A DNA stretch of 46,019 nt from an uncultured beta proteobacterium (GTDB lineage: Bacteria > Pseudomonadota > Gammaproteobacteria > Burkholderiales > Burkholderiaceae_C): the NCBI GenBank assembly GCA_903828235.1, contig CAIKLM010000084.1, forward strand, positions 1 to 46,019, in the 5' to 3' direction. The position numbers were made by a program, and so were the translations under genes. The notes beneath the pieces are model-generated. The model did no database searches. It was given only the letters and a program-made list of their open reading frames with translations, and had not been told where the DNA came from. Below are positions 1 through 9,551 of this stretch, one piece after another (position 1 is the first letter of the stretch; the number at the start of each line of letters is the position of its first letter).

Positions 1-405
1 CCCGTCCCGCCCCCGGCGCCGACCCCGGCGCCCGTCCCGCCTCTGGCGGCCGCCGCCCCGCCACCCCTGCCGGTGGTCGTCTCGGCGCCGCCCGCCGTGC
101 CGGGCCGGGAACCACTGGCCCCGCTGGCCGCCCCGCCCGCCGAAGGGGCGAGGCCGCCCGGCGCTCCCATCATCACGCAGGTGCGCCGCCTGGCCGAGCT
201 GCCCGCCGAGCAGCGGCGCGAGCTGCCGCCGCTGGTGGTGGGCGGCTCGGTGTGGTCCGACCAGGCTTCGGCGCGCTTCGTCGTGCTGGACGGCCAGGTG
301 CTGCGCGAGGGCGACGCCGCCGCGCCCGGCCTGGTGCTGGTGAAGCTGGCGCCGCGCGCGGCCACGCTGCGCTGGCGAGACATGTTGCTCGAGTTGCCCC
401 TCTGA
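1..405 (+). CDS. GspB-like type II secretion protein, C-terminal part (5' end outside window)
   Basis: The reading frame is open from base 1 to the TGA at 403-405 and gives 134 visible residues, so the start lies outside the window. The first ~50 residues are a Pro/Ala-rich linker. The last ~75 residues form a compact domain (ITQVRRLAELP, then LVVGGSVWSDQASARFVVLDG and DMLLELPL) like the C-terminal domain of GspB/PulB-type general secretion assembly factors. In that family the N-terminus is a membrane anchor, the Pro-rich stretch crosses the periplasm, and the C-terminal domain helps place the type II secretin with GspA. The domain match is recognition from memory. No other gsp gene is visible, because the neighbours lie upstream of the window. 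Confidence 0.7.
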   Translation, partial: PVPPPAPTPAPVPPLAAAAPPPLPVVVSAPPAVPGREPLAPLAAPPAEGARPPGAPIITQVRRLAELPAEQRRELPPLVVGGSVWSDQASARFVVLDGQVLREGDAAAPGLVLVKLAPRAATLRWRDMLLELPL

Positions 406-486
406 AGCCGGCCAGCGCCTCCAACCCGGGGGGCGTCGCCGCCCCGGCAGCGGAGATACTCGACGCTTGCACCCTTTGCGCGCCCG

Positions 487-1719
487 ATGATCCCCGCCTC
501 CCGAGCGGCCCGTGCCCTGCTGGCACTGGCCCTGCCGCTGTTCTCGGTCCTGCCCCTGCAGGCCGCCCCCGCGCCCGCCCAGGACCCGGCCACGGCCGTG
601 GCGCCGCCGGCGCCGGCCGGCCCCAGGGTGTGGCTGGTCGGGCCGTCGCAGCCGCTGTCGCAGGCGCTGCGCAGAGCCGCCGACGGCGACGTCATCGAGC
701 TGCTGCCCGGTGACTACACCGAGCGGCTGCTCATCCAGGACCGCCGCCTCACCATCCGTGGCGTGCGCGGCGGCGAGCCCCCGCGTGTCGTCGGCGGGGG
801 CCAGCCCGTGGCGGCCCGCGCGCTGTGGACGATCCAGGGCGGCGAGGTGCTGCTCGAGAACCTGGAGTTCCGCGGTGCCCGCAGCACCGATGGCGCCGGC
901 GCCGCCGTGCGCCAGGAGGGCGGGCGCCTCGTGCTGCGCCGCTGCCGCTTCTTCGACAACGAGCACGGCCTGGTGGCGCTGAACGACCCGAAGGCCGAGG
1001 TCCAGGTGGAAGGCGGCGTCTTCGGGCTGGCGCCGCGCGTGGTGGGCGGGCTGCACCACCTCGTCACCATCGGCCGCATCGCGCGCTTCAGCGTCACCGG
1101 CACGCGCTTCCAGCAGGGCTTCGAGGGCCACCTGCTGAAGACGCGGGCGCGCGAGACGCTGATCGCCTACAACTTCATCCACGACGGCCTGCGCGGCGGC
1201 GCCAGCCTGGAGATCGACATCGCGCTCGCCGGCGATGCCACCGTCATCGGCAACGTCATCGCCCAGGGCTCGGACACGCAGAACCCGGTGCTGCTGTCCT
1301 ACGGCAGCGAAGGCGCGGCGTGGGAGCTGAACCGCCTTCGGGTGGCGCACAACACCTTCGTCAACCACGGGTGGATGCCGGCGTGGTTCCTGCGCGTGCA
1401 CCGCGACCGGCTGCCGCCGGGCCTGGAACTGGTGGCGGTGAACAACCTGCTGGTCGGCGGCGGCCTCTTCGAGTGGCTCAACGAGGGCCGCTTCGAGGGC
1501 AACCGGCACGCCACGCGCGGCGCGCTGGCCGACTTCGCCACCAACGCCTTCGAGCTGCCGCCGTCGTCAAGCCTGCGGGGGCAGGCTGCCGACCTGCGCG
1601 CGCTCGGCCTGCCGCAACTGCTGCCGGTGGCCGAGTTCGACTGGTCCGAGGGCCGCAAGCCGCTCGACCCGCCGCCCGAGCGCCGCACGCGCTGGTCGCC
1701 CGGCGCCTTCCAGAAGTGA
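487..1719 (+). CDS. Exported right-handed beta-helix protein (paralog 1)
   Basis: A 410-residue protein with an N-terminal signal peptide (Arg-containing start, hydrophobic ALLALALPLFSVLPL, Ala-rich cleavage region near residue 27). The body looks like a right-handed parallel beta-helix of the pectate-lyase type: repeated short turns rich in N, G and V such as LTIRGVRGGEP, LLENLEFRGA, LVLRRCRFFDN, ATVIGNVIAQG and RVAHNTFVNH. It is clearly homologous to the protein at 4401-5465; shared landmarks are the FRGAR turn, the GRIAR segment and the GHLLK motif. No catalytic residues for a lyase could be assigned, so the substrate is unknown; carbohydrate binding is only a family-level guess. The ATG lacks a strong Shine-Dalgarno sequence. 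The stop is 7 bases before the next gene, which suggests co-transcription. Confidence 0.75.
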   Translation: MIPASRAARALLALALPLFSVLPLQAAPAPAQDPATAVAPPAPAGPRVWLVGPSQPLSQALRRAADGDVIELLPGDYTERLLIQDRRLTIRGVRGGEPPRVVGGGQPVAARALWTIQGGEVLLENLEFRGARSTDGAGAAVRQEGGRLVLRRCRFFDNEHGLVALNDPKAEVQVEGGVFGLAPRVVGGLHHLVTIGRIARFSVTGTRFQQGFEGHLLKTRARETLIAYNFIHDGLRGGASLEIDIALAGDATVIGNVIAQGSDTQNPVLLSYGSEGAAWELNRLRVAHNTFVNHGWMPAWFLRVHRDRLPPGLELVAVNNLLVGGGLFEWLNEGRFEGNRHATRGALADFATNAFELPPSSSLRGQAADLRALGLPQLLPVAEFDWSEGRKPLDPPPERRTRWSPGAFQK

Positions 1720-1726
1720 GCCCTCC

Positions 1727-2878
1727 ATGACCGACAAGGCCCAGCATCCCGACACCATCGCCGCGCAGGCCCTGGGCTGGATCGACGAGCGCACGCGCGC
1801 CGTCATACCGCCGCTGCACGTGAGCACCACCTACCTGCGCGACGAGGACAACCAGTACCGCAGCGGGCGCGTGTATGCGCGCGCCGACAACCCGGCCTTC
1901 GACCAGGCCGAGGCCGTGATCAACGCGCTCGAGGGTGGCCACCAGGCGCTGCTGTTCGCCAGCGGCATGGCGGCGGCGACGGCGGTGTTCCAGGCGCTGA
2001 AGCCCGGCGACCACGTGCTGGCGCCCAAGGTCATGTACTGGAGCCTGCGCAACTGGCTGATGGGCTTCGCCACCGAGTGGGGCCTGGACGTCGAGCTGAT
2101 CGACATGACGAGCCCGGACGCCGTGGCCGCCGCGCTGCGGCCGGGCCGCACGGCCCTGGTGTGGATCGAGACACCGGCCAACCCGCTGTGGACGGTGACC
2201 GACATCGCCGAGACGGCGCGGCTGGCGCACGCCGCGGGCGCTCGGGTGGCGGTCGACAGCACGGTGGCCACACCGCTGCTCACGCGCCCGCTGGCGCTGG
2301 GCGCCGACGTGGTGATGCACGCCGCCACCAAGTACCTCAACGGCCACAGCGACGTGATCGCCGGCGCACTGGTGGTGCGCGAGGACAGCCCGTACTGGCA
2401 GCGCGTGCGCAAGGTGCGCGCGCAGCTCGGCGGCACGCTGGGCTCGTTCGAGGCCTGGCTGCTGCTGCGCGGCCTGCGCACGCTGCACCTGCGCGTGCGG
2501 GCGGCCAGCGCCTCGGCGCTGGCCATCGCGCGGCACTTCGACGGCCACCCGCTGGTGGCCGAGGTGCTGTACCCGGGCCTGCCGCAGTGCCAAGGGCACA
2601 CGGTGAGCCTGCGCCAGATGAACGGCGGCTTCGGCGGCATGCTCTCCATCCGCGCCCGCGGCGGCGAGGCTGCGGCCATCGCCGTGGCCGCGAAGACGGC
2701 GATCTGGAAGCGCGCCACCTCGCTGGGCGGCACCGAGAGCCTGATCGAGCACCGCGCCAGCGTCGAGGGCGCCGGCACGCCCGCCCCGCCCGACCTGCTG
2801 CGCCTGTCCACGGGCCTGGAAGACACGGCCGACCTCATCGCCGACCTCGAGCAGGCGCTGGCGCTGGCGCACCCCTGA
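1727..2878 (+). CDS. Cystathionine beta-lyase / gamma-synthase family PLP enzyme
   Basis: A 383-residue, full-length member of the Cys/Met-metabolism PLP-dependent family (fold type I aminotransferase). Visible signatures are the STTYLR and YARADNP segments near the N-terminus, the FASGMAAATAVF phosphate-binding loop, the VDSTVATPLL aspartate strand, and the lysine in HAATKYLNGHSDV that should form the Schiff base. Such enzymes split or make cystathionine in the cytoplasm during methionine/cysteine conversion. The C-terminal SLGGTESLIEHRAS segment is typical. Beta-lyase and gamma-synthase activity cannot be separated from sequence alone; the SLG-GTESL loop is common to both. The gene starts 7 bases after the beta-helix gene. 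Confidence 0.85.
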   Translation: MTDKAQHPDTIAAQALGWIDERTRAVIPPLHVSTTYLRDEDNQYRSGRVYARADNPAFDQAEAVINALEGGHQALLFASGMAAATAVFQALKPGDHVLAPKVMYWSLRNWLMGFATEWGLDVELIDMTSPDAVAAALRPGRTALVWIETPANPLWTVTDIAETARLAHAAGARVAVDSTVATPLLTRPLALGADVVMHAATKYLNGHSDVIAGALVVREDSPYWQRVRKVRAQLGGTLGSFEAWLLLRGLRTLHLRVRAASASALAIARHFDGHPLVAEVLYPGLPQCQGHTVSLRQMNGGFGGMLSIRARGGEAAAIAVAAKTAIWKRATSLGGTESLIEHRASVEGAGTPAPPDLLRLSTGLEDTADLIADLEQALALAHP

Positions 2879-2895
2879 GCCGGCCGCGGCGGGGT

Positions 2896-2924
2896 TTGAC
2901 CCGCCCGTGAAACTTGGGCATGAT
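2896..2924 (+). promoter_or_regulatory. Putative sigma70 promoter of zwf
   Basis: TTGACC (2896-2901) and CATGAT (2919-2924) are separated by 17 bases and match the -35 and -10 consensus at 5/6 and 4/6 positions. Transcription would begin near 2931, inside the HexR-like palindrome and about 20 bases before the zwf ATG. This is inferred from sequence only. Confidence 0.5.
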
Positions 2925-2930
2925 CCTGCG

Positions 2931-2947
2931 CGTAACAAAATTACACG
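2931..2947. promoter_or_regulatory. HexR-type operator overlapping the zwf start region
   Basis: CGTAACAAAATTACACG contains inverted arms TGTAA and TTACG (read on the minus strand) around five bases, 9/10 matching a perfect TGTAA-N5-TTACA palindrome. This is the known HexR binding pattern in proteobacteria, where the repressor controls central carbon genes and is released by 2-keto-3-deoxy-6-phosphogluconate. It is an AT-rich island in GC-rich DNA, placed between the predicted -10 box and the zwf ATG, and hexR itself is two genes downstream. Confidence 0.75.
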
Positions 2948-2950
2948 CGC

Positions 2951-4396
2951 ATGTCCTTCGACCTCGTTCTCTTCGGCGGCACCGGCGACCTCACCTGGCG
3001 CAAGCTGATGCCCGCGCTGTTCCAGGCGTTCCGCCACGGCAAGCTGCCCGATGGCGGCCGCATCCTGGCCGTCGCGCGCGACGAGCGCAGCGACGCCGAG
3101 TACCGCGACTACATCCGCGCCAGGTTCGCCGGCGTCGAGGAGGCCAAGCAGCCCAGCGACGAGGAGTACGCGCGCTTTGCCGGGATGCTGCACTACCGGC
3201 GCATGGATCTCTCGCAGCCCGATGACTACCGCGGCCTGAAGGCCTGGGTCGACGCACGCGGCGCCGACACGGTGGTGCTGTTCCTGGCCACCAGCCCGCA
3301 CCTGTTCCCGGTGGTCTGCGCGCAGCTCGGCGCCGCCGGCCTGAACGCCCCGCACATGCGCGTGGTGCTCGAGAAGCCCCTGGGCCACGACCTTGCGAGC
3401 GCCCGGGAGATCAACCGCATCGTGCGCGCCGCCTACACCGAGGAGCAGGCGCTGCGCATCGACCACTACCTCGGCAAGCCCGCGGTGCAGAACCTGATGG
3501 CGCTGCGCTTCGGCAACGCGCTGTTCGAGCCGCTGTGGCGCCGCGAGAGCATCGCCAACATCCAGATCACGCTGGCCGAGAGCATCGGCGTGGGCACGCG
3601 CGGCGACTTCTACGACCGCACCGGCGCGCTGCGCGACATGATCCAGAACCACGCGCTGCAGCTGCTGACCATGATCGCGATGGAGCCGCCGAGCACGGGC
3701 GACGCCGACGCCATCCGCGACGAGAAGCTCAAGGTGCTGAAGTCGCTGAAGCCCTTCACCGCCGAGGCGGTCGCGCGCGACGTCGTGCGCGGCCAGTACA
3801 AGGCCGGCACGGTGGGCGGGCAGCGCGTGCCCGGCTACCTGGAGGAAGACAAGGTGCCGGCGGGCAGTGCCTGCGAGACCTTCGTGGCCCTGCGCACCGA
3901 GGTGCAGAACTGGCGCTGGGCCGGCGTGCCCTTCTACCTGCGCACCGGCAAGCGCATGCCGGCGCGCGACGCGCAGATCGTCGTCAACTTCCGCGAGGTG
4001 CCGCACCCCATCTTCCCGGGCACGCGCGCGGCCAACAAGCTGGTCATCAAGCTGCAGCCCGAGGACGGCCTGGAGCTGCACCTGCTGGCCGCCAAGGGCG
4101 GCGGCGGCGAGGAGAGGCTGTACCCCGTGAGCCTGGACCTCGACTTCGACAAGGCCTTCGCCAGCGAGCGCGTCGGCGGCTACGAGCGCCTGCTGATGGA
4201 CGCGCTGGCGGGCCGACTGAACCTGTTCGTGCGCAGCGACGAGCAGGAGCAGGCCTGGCGCTGGGTCGAGCCCGTGCTGCACGCGTGGCGCGGCGACACG
4301 CTGGGGCCGCGGCCCTACGCCGCCGGCAGCTGGGGCCCGGCGGCGGCCAGCGCGCTGGTGGCGCGCGACGGCAGCGCCTGGGCCGAGGAGCAGTGA
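2951..4396 (+). CDS. zwf: Glucose-6-phosphate 1-dehydrogenase
   Basis: A 481-residue enzyme of normal length that oxidises glucose 6-phosphate to 6-phosphogluconolactone with NAD(P)+, feeding the pentose phosphate and Entner-Doudoroff pathways. The N-terminal dinucleotide-binding loop is FGGTGDLTWRKLMPAL. The substrate-binding and catalytic segment RIDHYLGKPAVQNL, the EKPLGHD motif and the late FYLRTGKRM segment are all present. The start follows the promoter and HexR-like operator directly. No convincing Shine-Dalgarno sequence lies before the ATG, only the AT-rich palindrome. The gene is first in an apparent operon with a beta-helix protein (4 bases later) and hexR, and repression by HexR is likely. 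Confidence 0.95.
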   Translation: MSFDLVLFGGTGDLTWRKLMPALFQAFRHGKLPDGGRILAVARDERSDAEYRDYIRARFAGVEEAKQPSDEEYARFAGMLHYRRMDLSQPDDYRGLKAWVDARGADTVVLFLATSPHLFPVVCAQLGAAGLNAPHMRVVLEKPLGHDLASAREINRIVRAAYTEEQALRIDHYLGKPAVQNLMALRFGNALFEPLWRRESIANIQITLAESIGVGTRGDFYDRTGALRDMIQNHALQLLTMIAMEPPSTGDADAIRDEKLKVLKSLKPFTAEAVARDVVRGQYKAGTVGGQRVPGYLEEDKVPAGSACETFVALRTEVQNWRWAGVPFYLRTGKRMPARDAQIVVNFREVPHPIFPGTRAANKLVIKLQPEDGLELHLLAAKGGGGEERLYPVSLDLDFDKAFASERVGGYERLLMDALAGRLNLFVRSDEQEQAWRWVEPVLHAWRGDTLGPRPYAAGSWGPAAASALVARDGSAWAEEQ

Positions 4397-4400
4397 GCGC

Positions 4401-5465
4401 GTGACGATGCTCCGGCGCCGGCTGCTGCGGGCCTGGCCGGTGCTGGCCGGCCTGGCGCCGGCGTGGCCCCGTGCCGCCGCCGGGCGCACCTGGCGCGTGG
4501 CCCCGGGCGAGAGCCTGGCCGACGCGCTGCGCCAAGCCCGCGACGACGACACCGTGGAGCTGCTCGGCGGCGTGCACCGCGCGCAGGCCGGCGTCATCGA
4601 GCAGGCGCGGCTGCTGCTGCAGGGGCGCGACGGCGCCGTGCTGCAGGCCGATGGCGCGCACGCCGAGGGCAAGGCGCTGCTGGTGGTGCGGGGCGGCGCG
4701 GTGCGCATCGAGGGCCTCACGTTCCGCGGCGCGCGCGTGCCCGACGGCAACGGCGCGGGCATCCGCTTCGAGCGCGGCCGGCTGGCGCTGCGCGACTGCA
4801 GCTTCCTCGACAACCAGATGGGCCTGCTGAGCAGCAACGACGGCGGCGCCGAGCTCGACATCGAGGCCTGCCGCTTCGGCGACGCGCCCGTGGTGCCGGC
4901 CGGTGCCGGCCTGACGCACCTGCTCTACGTCGGGCGCATCGCCCGGCTGCGCGTGGCGCGCTGCCGCTTCCACGGCGGCCGCCACGGCCACCTGCTGAAG
5001 AGCCGCGCGGCCGTCAATGAGGTGCTGGCCAGCCGGCTCGGCGATGCCGCCGAGGGCGGTGCCGCGGCCTCGTACGAGCTCGAGTTCCCGAACGGCGGGC
5101 AGGCGCTGGTGCAGGGCAACGTCATCGTGCAGGGCGCCGCCAGCCCCAACCGCGTGCTGCTGGCCTTCGGCGCCGAGGGCGAGGGCGGCGCGCCGCGCCC
5201 GCACCGGCTGCAGCTGCACGGCAACAGCGTCGTCAACCTCGGCGGCGCGCCCGGCATCGCGGTGCGCGTGCACGACGACCGCCTGGCCAGCGCCGTGGCG
5301 ATCGAGGCCCGAGACAACCTCTTCCTCGGCGCCTTGCGCGTGCCCGCCCCGTTCGACGAGGCCGAGGCCAGCAACGTGCTCGCGCCGCTGACCGCGGCCG
5401 ACATCACCCAGGGCCGCTTCACGCTGCGCGGCCGCCCTGCGCCGCCCGGCGCGCAACCCGACTGA
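4401..5465 (+). CDS. Exported right-handed beta-helix protein (paralog 2)
   Basis: A 354-residue protein starting at GTG 4401, or equally at ATG 4407 two codons later; GAGGAG lies about 10 bases upstream. The N-terminus is an Arg-rich signal peptide (LRRRLLRAWPVLAGLAPAW, then Ala-rich). The rest is built from short beta-helix turns (LTFRGARVPDG, LALRDCSFLDN, RLRVARCRFHGG, LVQGNVIVQG) and aligns end to end with the protein at 487-1719. It sits between zwf and hexR with gaps of 4 and 5 bases, so it should be co-regulated with sugar catabolism. The function is not known; a periplasmic or surface carbohydrate role is a guess based on fold and context. Confidence 0.75.
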   Translation: MTMLRRRLLRAWPVLAGLAPAWPRAAAGRTWRVAPGESLADALRQARDDDTVELLGGVHRAQAGVIEQARLLLQGRDGAVLQADGAHAEGKALLVVRGGAVRIEGLTFRGARVPDGNGAGIRFERGRLALRDCSFLDNQMGLLSSNDGGAELDIEACRFGDAPVVPAGAGLTHLLYVGRIARLRVARCRFHGGRHGHLLKSRAAVNEVLASRLGDAAEGGAAASYELEFPNGGQALVQGNVIVQGAASPNRVLLAFGAEGEGGAPRPHRLQLHGNSVVNLGGAPGIAVRVHDDRLASAVAIEARDNLFLGALRVPAPFDEAEASNVLAPLTAADITQGRFTLRGRPAPPGAQPD

Positions 5466-5470
5466 CCGCC

Positions 5471-6678
<1,208 letters not shown>

Positions 6679-6683
6679 GGCGG

Positions 6684-7304
6684 TCAGCTCTTGCCGCCCT
6701 TGTTGCGCTCGACCAGCGCGGCGATCAGGCCGTCGATGCCGCCCTTGGTGAGTTCCTGCGCGAACTGCGTGCGGTAGTTCTGCACCAGCCACAGGCCGGC
6801 GACGTTGACGTCGATGATCTTCCAGCTCTCGGCCCCGGCGGCGCCGCGCTTGTCCAGGCGGTAGTCCAGCTTGACCGGCTCGCCCTTGCCGCGCACCTCG
6901 GACTGCACGATGACCTGCGTGCTGCCCTGCACGGGCTGCGTGCGCGTGATCTGCACGCTCTGGTCGCGCAGCTCGGTGAGCGCGCCGGCGTAGACGCGGA
7001 TCAGCAGCTGCTTGAACTCGGCCTGCAGCCGGCTGCGCTGCTCGGCGCTGGCGCTGCGCCACTGCGGGCCCACGGCCGAGCGCGTGACGACCTCGAAGTC
7101 GACGTGCGGCATGACCTTGTTCTCGACCAGGGCCGCGACCCGCGCGACGTCGCCGGCCTGGATGGCCTTGTCGTTCCGGGCGGTCTCCAGCACCTCGGTG
7201 GACACCTGGCGGATCAGCACGTCGGGCGCCGGCGCGGCGGCCAGCGCGGCCCCGGTCGCAAGCAGCAGCGTGAGGCCGGCGAGGCGGCGGAGGATGGCAA
7301 GCAC
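6684..7304 (-). CDS. mlaC: MlaC, periplasmic phospholipid-binding protein
   Basis: A 206-residue exported protein of the MlaC/Ttg2D family, which shuttles phospholipid between the outer-membrane MlaA-porin complex and inner-membrane MlaFEDB. The signal peptide is LAILRRLAGLTLLLATGAALA. Family segments are MPHVDFEVVTRSAVGPQWR, FKQLLIRVYAGAL and WKIIDVNVAGLWLVQNYR. The GTG at 7304 is preferred: AAAGGA sits six bases upstream and the signal peptide begins there, whereas an upstream ATG (7391) adds 29 hydrophilic residues before the signal peptide. The stop is 5 bases before mlaB. Confidence 0.93.
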   Translation of the reverse strand: MLAILRRLAGLTLLLATGAALAAAPAPDVLIRQVSTEVLETARNDKAIQAGDVARVAALVENKVMPHVDFEVVTRSAVGPQWRSASAEQRSRLQAEFKQLLIRVYAGALTELRDQSVQITRTQPVQGSTQVIVQSEVRGKGEPVKLDYRLDKRGAAGAESWKIIDVNVAGLWLVQNYRTQFAQELTKGGIDGLIAALVERNKGGKS

Positions 7305-7394
7305 GGCGTTCCTTTCTGGTTCGGGCGCCCGTTCGGTGGGCGATGGGTCGTTCGATGCGCGATCAACGCGCGAGTTCAACGCGGCGTGCACACC

Positions 7395-8174
7395 TCATCG
7401 GGGGGCCGGGCGCGGCGGCGGCGCCGTGGGGGCCGGGGCGGCGGATGGCGGATCGTCGCCGATGTCCTCGAAGGCCTCGGCCGGCGGCGCGCCGTCGTAC
7501 ACCGCGTCCCGGCGGCGCGACAGGTAGGCCTGGCGGAAGAAGCTGTACTTGTCCAGCGCCACGCGGTCGGCCAGGCCCGTGACGCCCAGCAGCGAGGCGC
7601 GCGCATCCACCACCGTCAGCACGGTGGTCAGGGTGCTGAGCTTGCTGTCGTCGAACAGGTTGGACGGCGATGCCGCCATGTCCGGCACGCGGCCGATGCC
7701 GTCGCGCACCGAGCTCGGCCCCAGCAGCGGCAGCACCAGGTAGGGCCCGGGGCCCAAGCCCCAGCGGCCCAGCGTCTGGCCGAAGTCCTCGGAGTGGCGC
7801 TTCAGGCCCATCTCGCTGGCCGGGTCGAGCAGGCCGCCCAGGCCGAACAGGCTGTTGGTCAGGAAACGCATGCCCTGCTCGAGGCCGCTGGCGCCCTTGC
7901 CCTGCAGGAAGTGGTTGGCGGCCGACCAGAGGTCGCCAAGGTTGCCCAGCACGTTCGAGACGCCGGTGCGCACCAGCTTCGGCACCACGTCGCGGTAGGT
8001 CTCGGCCACCGGGCGCAGCACCGCGTCGTCGACCGCCTCGTTGAAGGCGAAGACCTTGCGGTTGAAGCCCTCCCACGGGTCGCCCGGCGTGGCCGGGCCC
8101 GTGGTGGCGCAGCCGCCCAGCAGCAGGGCCGTTGCCAGCGCGGCCGCTGCGGCCTGCCGTCGCGGGGCACTCAC
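7395..8174 (-). CDS. mlaA: MlaA (VacJ) outer-membrane lipoprotein
   Basis: A 259-residue lipoprotein that removes phospholipid from the outer leaflet of the outer membrane, usually with a trimeric porin. The signal peptide ends in the lipobox LLGGC (Cys ~20). Family segments are DPWEGFNRKVFAFNEAVDDA, LLDPASEMGL and FGQTLGRWGLGPGPYLVLP. The C-terminus is a Pro/Ala-rich tail. The GTG at 8174 is chosen because GGAGGG lies seven bases upstream; the longer frame to 8267 would put 31 hydrophilic residues before the signal peptide. It lies inside the mla operon, between mlaD and mlaC. The ribosome binding site is provided by the repeat at 8170-8236. Confidence 0.93.
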   Translation of the reverse strand: MSAPRRQAAAAALATALLLGGCATTGPATPGDPWEGFNRKVFAFNEAVDDAVLRPVAETYRDVVPKLVRTGVSNVLGNLGDLWSAANHFLQGKGASGLEQGMRFLTNSLFGLGGLLDPASEMGLKRHSEDFGQTLGRWGLGPGPYLVLPLLGPSSVRDGIGRVPDMAASPSNLFDDSKLSTLTTVLTVVDARASLLGVTGLADRVALDKYSFFRQAYLSRRRDAVYDGAPPAEAFEDIGDDPPSAAPAPTAPPPRPAPR

Positions 8175-8236
8175 TGGACTACCCTCCGCGCTGTGCGCTC
8201 CGGTATGGGCGCTTGGGAGCGGCCCGGCGCGCTCAT
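8170..8236 (-). repeat. Intercistronic repeat element, copy 1 (mlaD to mlaA)
   Basis: This 67-bp sequence is 57/67 identical, without gaps, to 34728-34794. On the minus strand it begins at the ATGA containing the mlaD stop, continues with GAGCGCGCCGGGCCGCT, contains a partial inverted repeat (TGAGCGC with GCGCCCA), a small GCGC-ACA-GCGC hairpin and then the GGAGGG ribosome binding site, and ends in the GTGAG that starts mlaA. It therefore fills the whole gap between two co-transcribed genes. Confidence 0.85.
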
Positions 8237-8730
8237 GGCTTGCTCTCGACGGTGCCCGACGCGGCACCCGAGCCCGTGCTGTCGGCGCGGCTGGTGAGGA
8301 ACTGGCCGATCAGGTTCTCGAGCACCACCGCGCTCTGGGTCTGGGCGATGGTGTCGCCGGCGGCCAGGTTGGCGTCGTCGCCGCCGGGCTCCAGGCCGAT
8401 GTACTGGTCGCCCAGCAGGCCCGAGGTGAGGATCTTGGCCGCCGTGTCCTTCGGGAAGCTGTAGGCCTTCTCGATGTCGAGCGTGACCACGCCCTGGAAG
8501 GTCTTGGGGTCGACGCCGATGCTCTTGACGCGGCCCACCGTGACGCCGGCCACGCGCACGGGGGCCCGCGGCTTCAGGCCGCCGATGTTGTCGAAGCGCG
8601 CCTGCACCGCGTAGGTGGCACCGCCGCTGGAGGCTCCGAGGTTGGCGGCCTGCAGCGCCAGGAACACCAGCCCCAGCAGGCCCAGCAGCACGAACAGGCC
8701 GACGAGCGTCTCGATTCCCTTGCGTCCCAT
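8233..8730 (-). CDS. mlaD: MlaD, MCE-domain subunit of the phospholipid ABC transporter
   Basis: A 165-residue inner-membrane-anchored MCE protein; in known systems six copies form a ring that passes lipid between MlaE and MlaC. Residues ~5-30 are one membrane helix (GIETLVGLFVLLGLLGLVFL). The MCE domain follows (ARFDNIGGLKPRAPVRVAGV, then GRVKSIGVD) with the conserved TSGLLGDQYIGLEPGG segment. The C-terminal tail is Ser/Gly-rich. The ATG at 8730 has GGAG seven bases upstream and directly precedes the membrane helix; the frame's upstream part overlaps mlaE antisense-free sequence without family similarity. Confidence 0.93.
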   Translation of the reverse strand: MGRKGIETLVGLFVLLGLLGLVFLALQAANLGASSGGATYAVQARFDNIGGLKPRAPVRVAGVTVGRVKSIGVDPKTFQGVVTLDIEKAYSFPKDTAAKILTSGLLGDQYIGLEPGGDDANLAAGDTIAQTQSAVVLENLIGQFLTSRADSTGSGAASGTVESKP

Positions 8731-8762
8731 GACGGGTTCTCCAGTGGTGTCGACGCGCCGGC

Positions 8763-9551
8763 TCAGGGCGTCGAGAACATCAGCGCGGTGAGGATGAAGT
8801 CCATCCCCAGCACCCACAGCGACGAGATCACCACCGTGCGTGTCGTCGCGTAGGCCACGCCCTCGGGCGTGGCTTCGGTTTCGTAGCCCTGGTACAGCGC
8901 CACCAGCGTGCAGATGACGCCGAAGACGAAGGCCTTGACGACGCCGTTGCCGACGTCGCGCCAGACGTCGACCCGCGTCTGCATGATCGACCAGAAGTTG
9001 CCGGCGTCGACCCCGATCAGCATCACCGCCACGACCCAGGCGCCCAGGATGCCCACGGCCGAGAACAGGATGGCCAGCAGGGGCAGCGAGATGATGCCGC
9101 CGATGAAGCGCGGCGCCAGCACGCGGGCGCGCGGGTCAATGGCCATCAGCTCCATGGCCGAGATCTGCTCGCCGGCCTTCATGAGGCCGATCTCGGCCGT
9201 CAGCGAGGTGCCCGCGCGGCCCGCGAACAGCAGCGCCGCCACCACCGGCCCCAACTCGCGCACCAGGGCCAGGTTGACGATCAGGCCCATGGTCTCGGTG
9301 GCGCCGAAGGTGACGAGCGCGTAGTACATCTGCAGCGCCAGCACGAAGCCCACCGCCAGGCCCGAGGCGCAGATGATGATCAGCGAGCGGTTGCCGATGG
9401 CGTAGATCTGGCCGACGACGAGGCCGAAGCGCCGCAGCGACTGCGGCAGCACGCGCAGCAGGTCGAACACGAAGTAGGCCGCGTGGCCCCAGCCGCGGAA
9501 CTGCTCGAGCGCCCAGGCCCCCAGGCGCTGCACCTGCTGCGCGGGGCTCAT
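8763..9551 (-). CDS. mlaE: MlaE, permease of the phospholipid ABC transporter
   Basis: A 262-residue integral membrane permease of the MlaE family, with about five to six hydrophobic segments. Family signatures are [20 protein letters not shown] and [20 protein letters not shown], followed by [17 protein letters not shown]. It pairs with MlaF (ATPase), MlaB and MlaD. The ATG at 9551 overlaps the mlaF TGA as ATGA, which implies translational coupling and rejects the longer open frame reaching 9734. Confidence 0.94.
   Translation of the reverse strand: MSPAQQVQRLGAWALEQFRGWGHAAYFVFDLLRVLPQSLRRFGLVVGQIYAIGNRSLIIICASGLAVGFVLALQMYYALVTFGATETMGLIVNLALVRELGPVVAALLFAGRAGTSLTAEIGLMKAGEQISAMELMAIDPRARVLAPRFIGGIISLPLLAILFSAVGILGAWVVAVMLIGVDAGNFWSIMQTRVDVWRDVGNGVVKAFVFGVICTLVALYQGYETEATPEGVAYATTRTVVISSLWVLGMDFILTALMFSTP

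Noticed and set aside
1478..4861. Very long minus-strand open frame (1127 codons) across the PLP enzyme, zwf and the beta-helix gene
   Set aside because: It is the antisense shadow of well-supported genes; its product is low-complexity His/Ala/Arg/Val-rich sequence, as expected from high GC in the opposite strand.
7305..7391. Longer mlaC start at 7391
   Set aside because: It adds 29 hydrophilic residues before a clear signal peptide; GTG 7304 has a good ribosome site.
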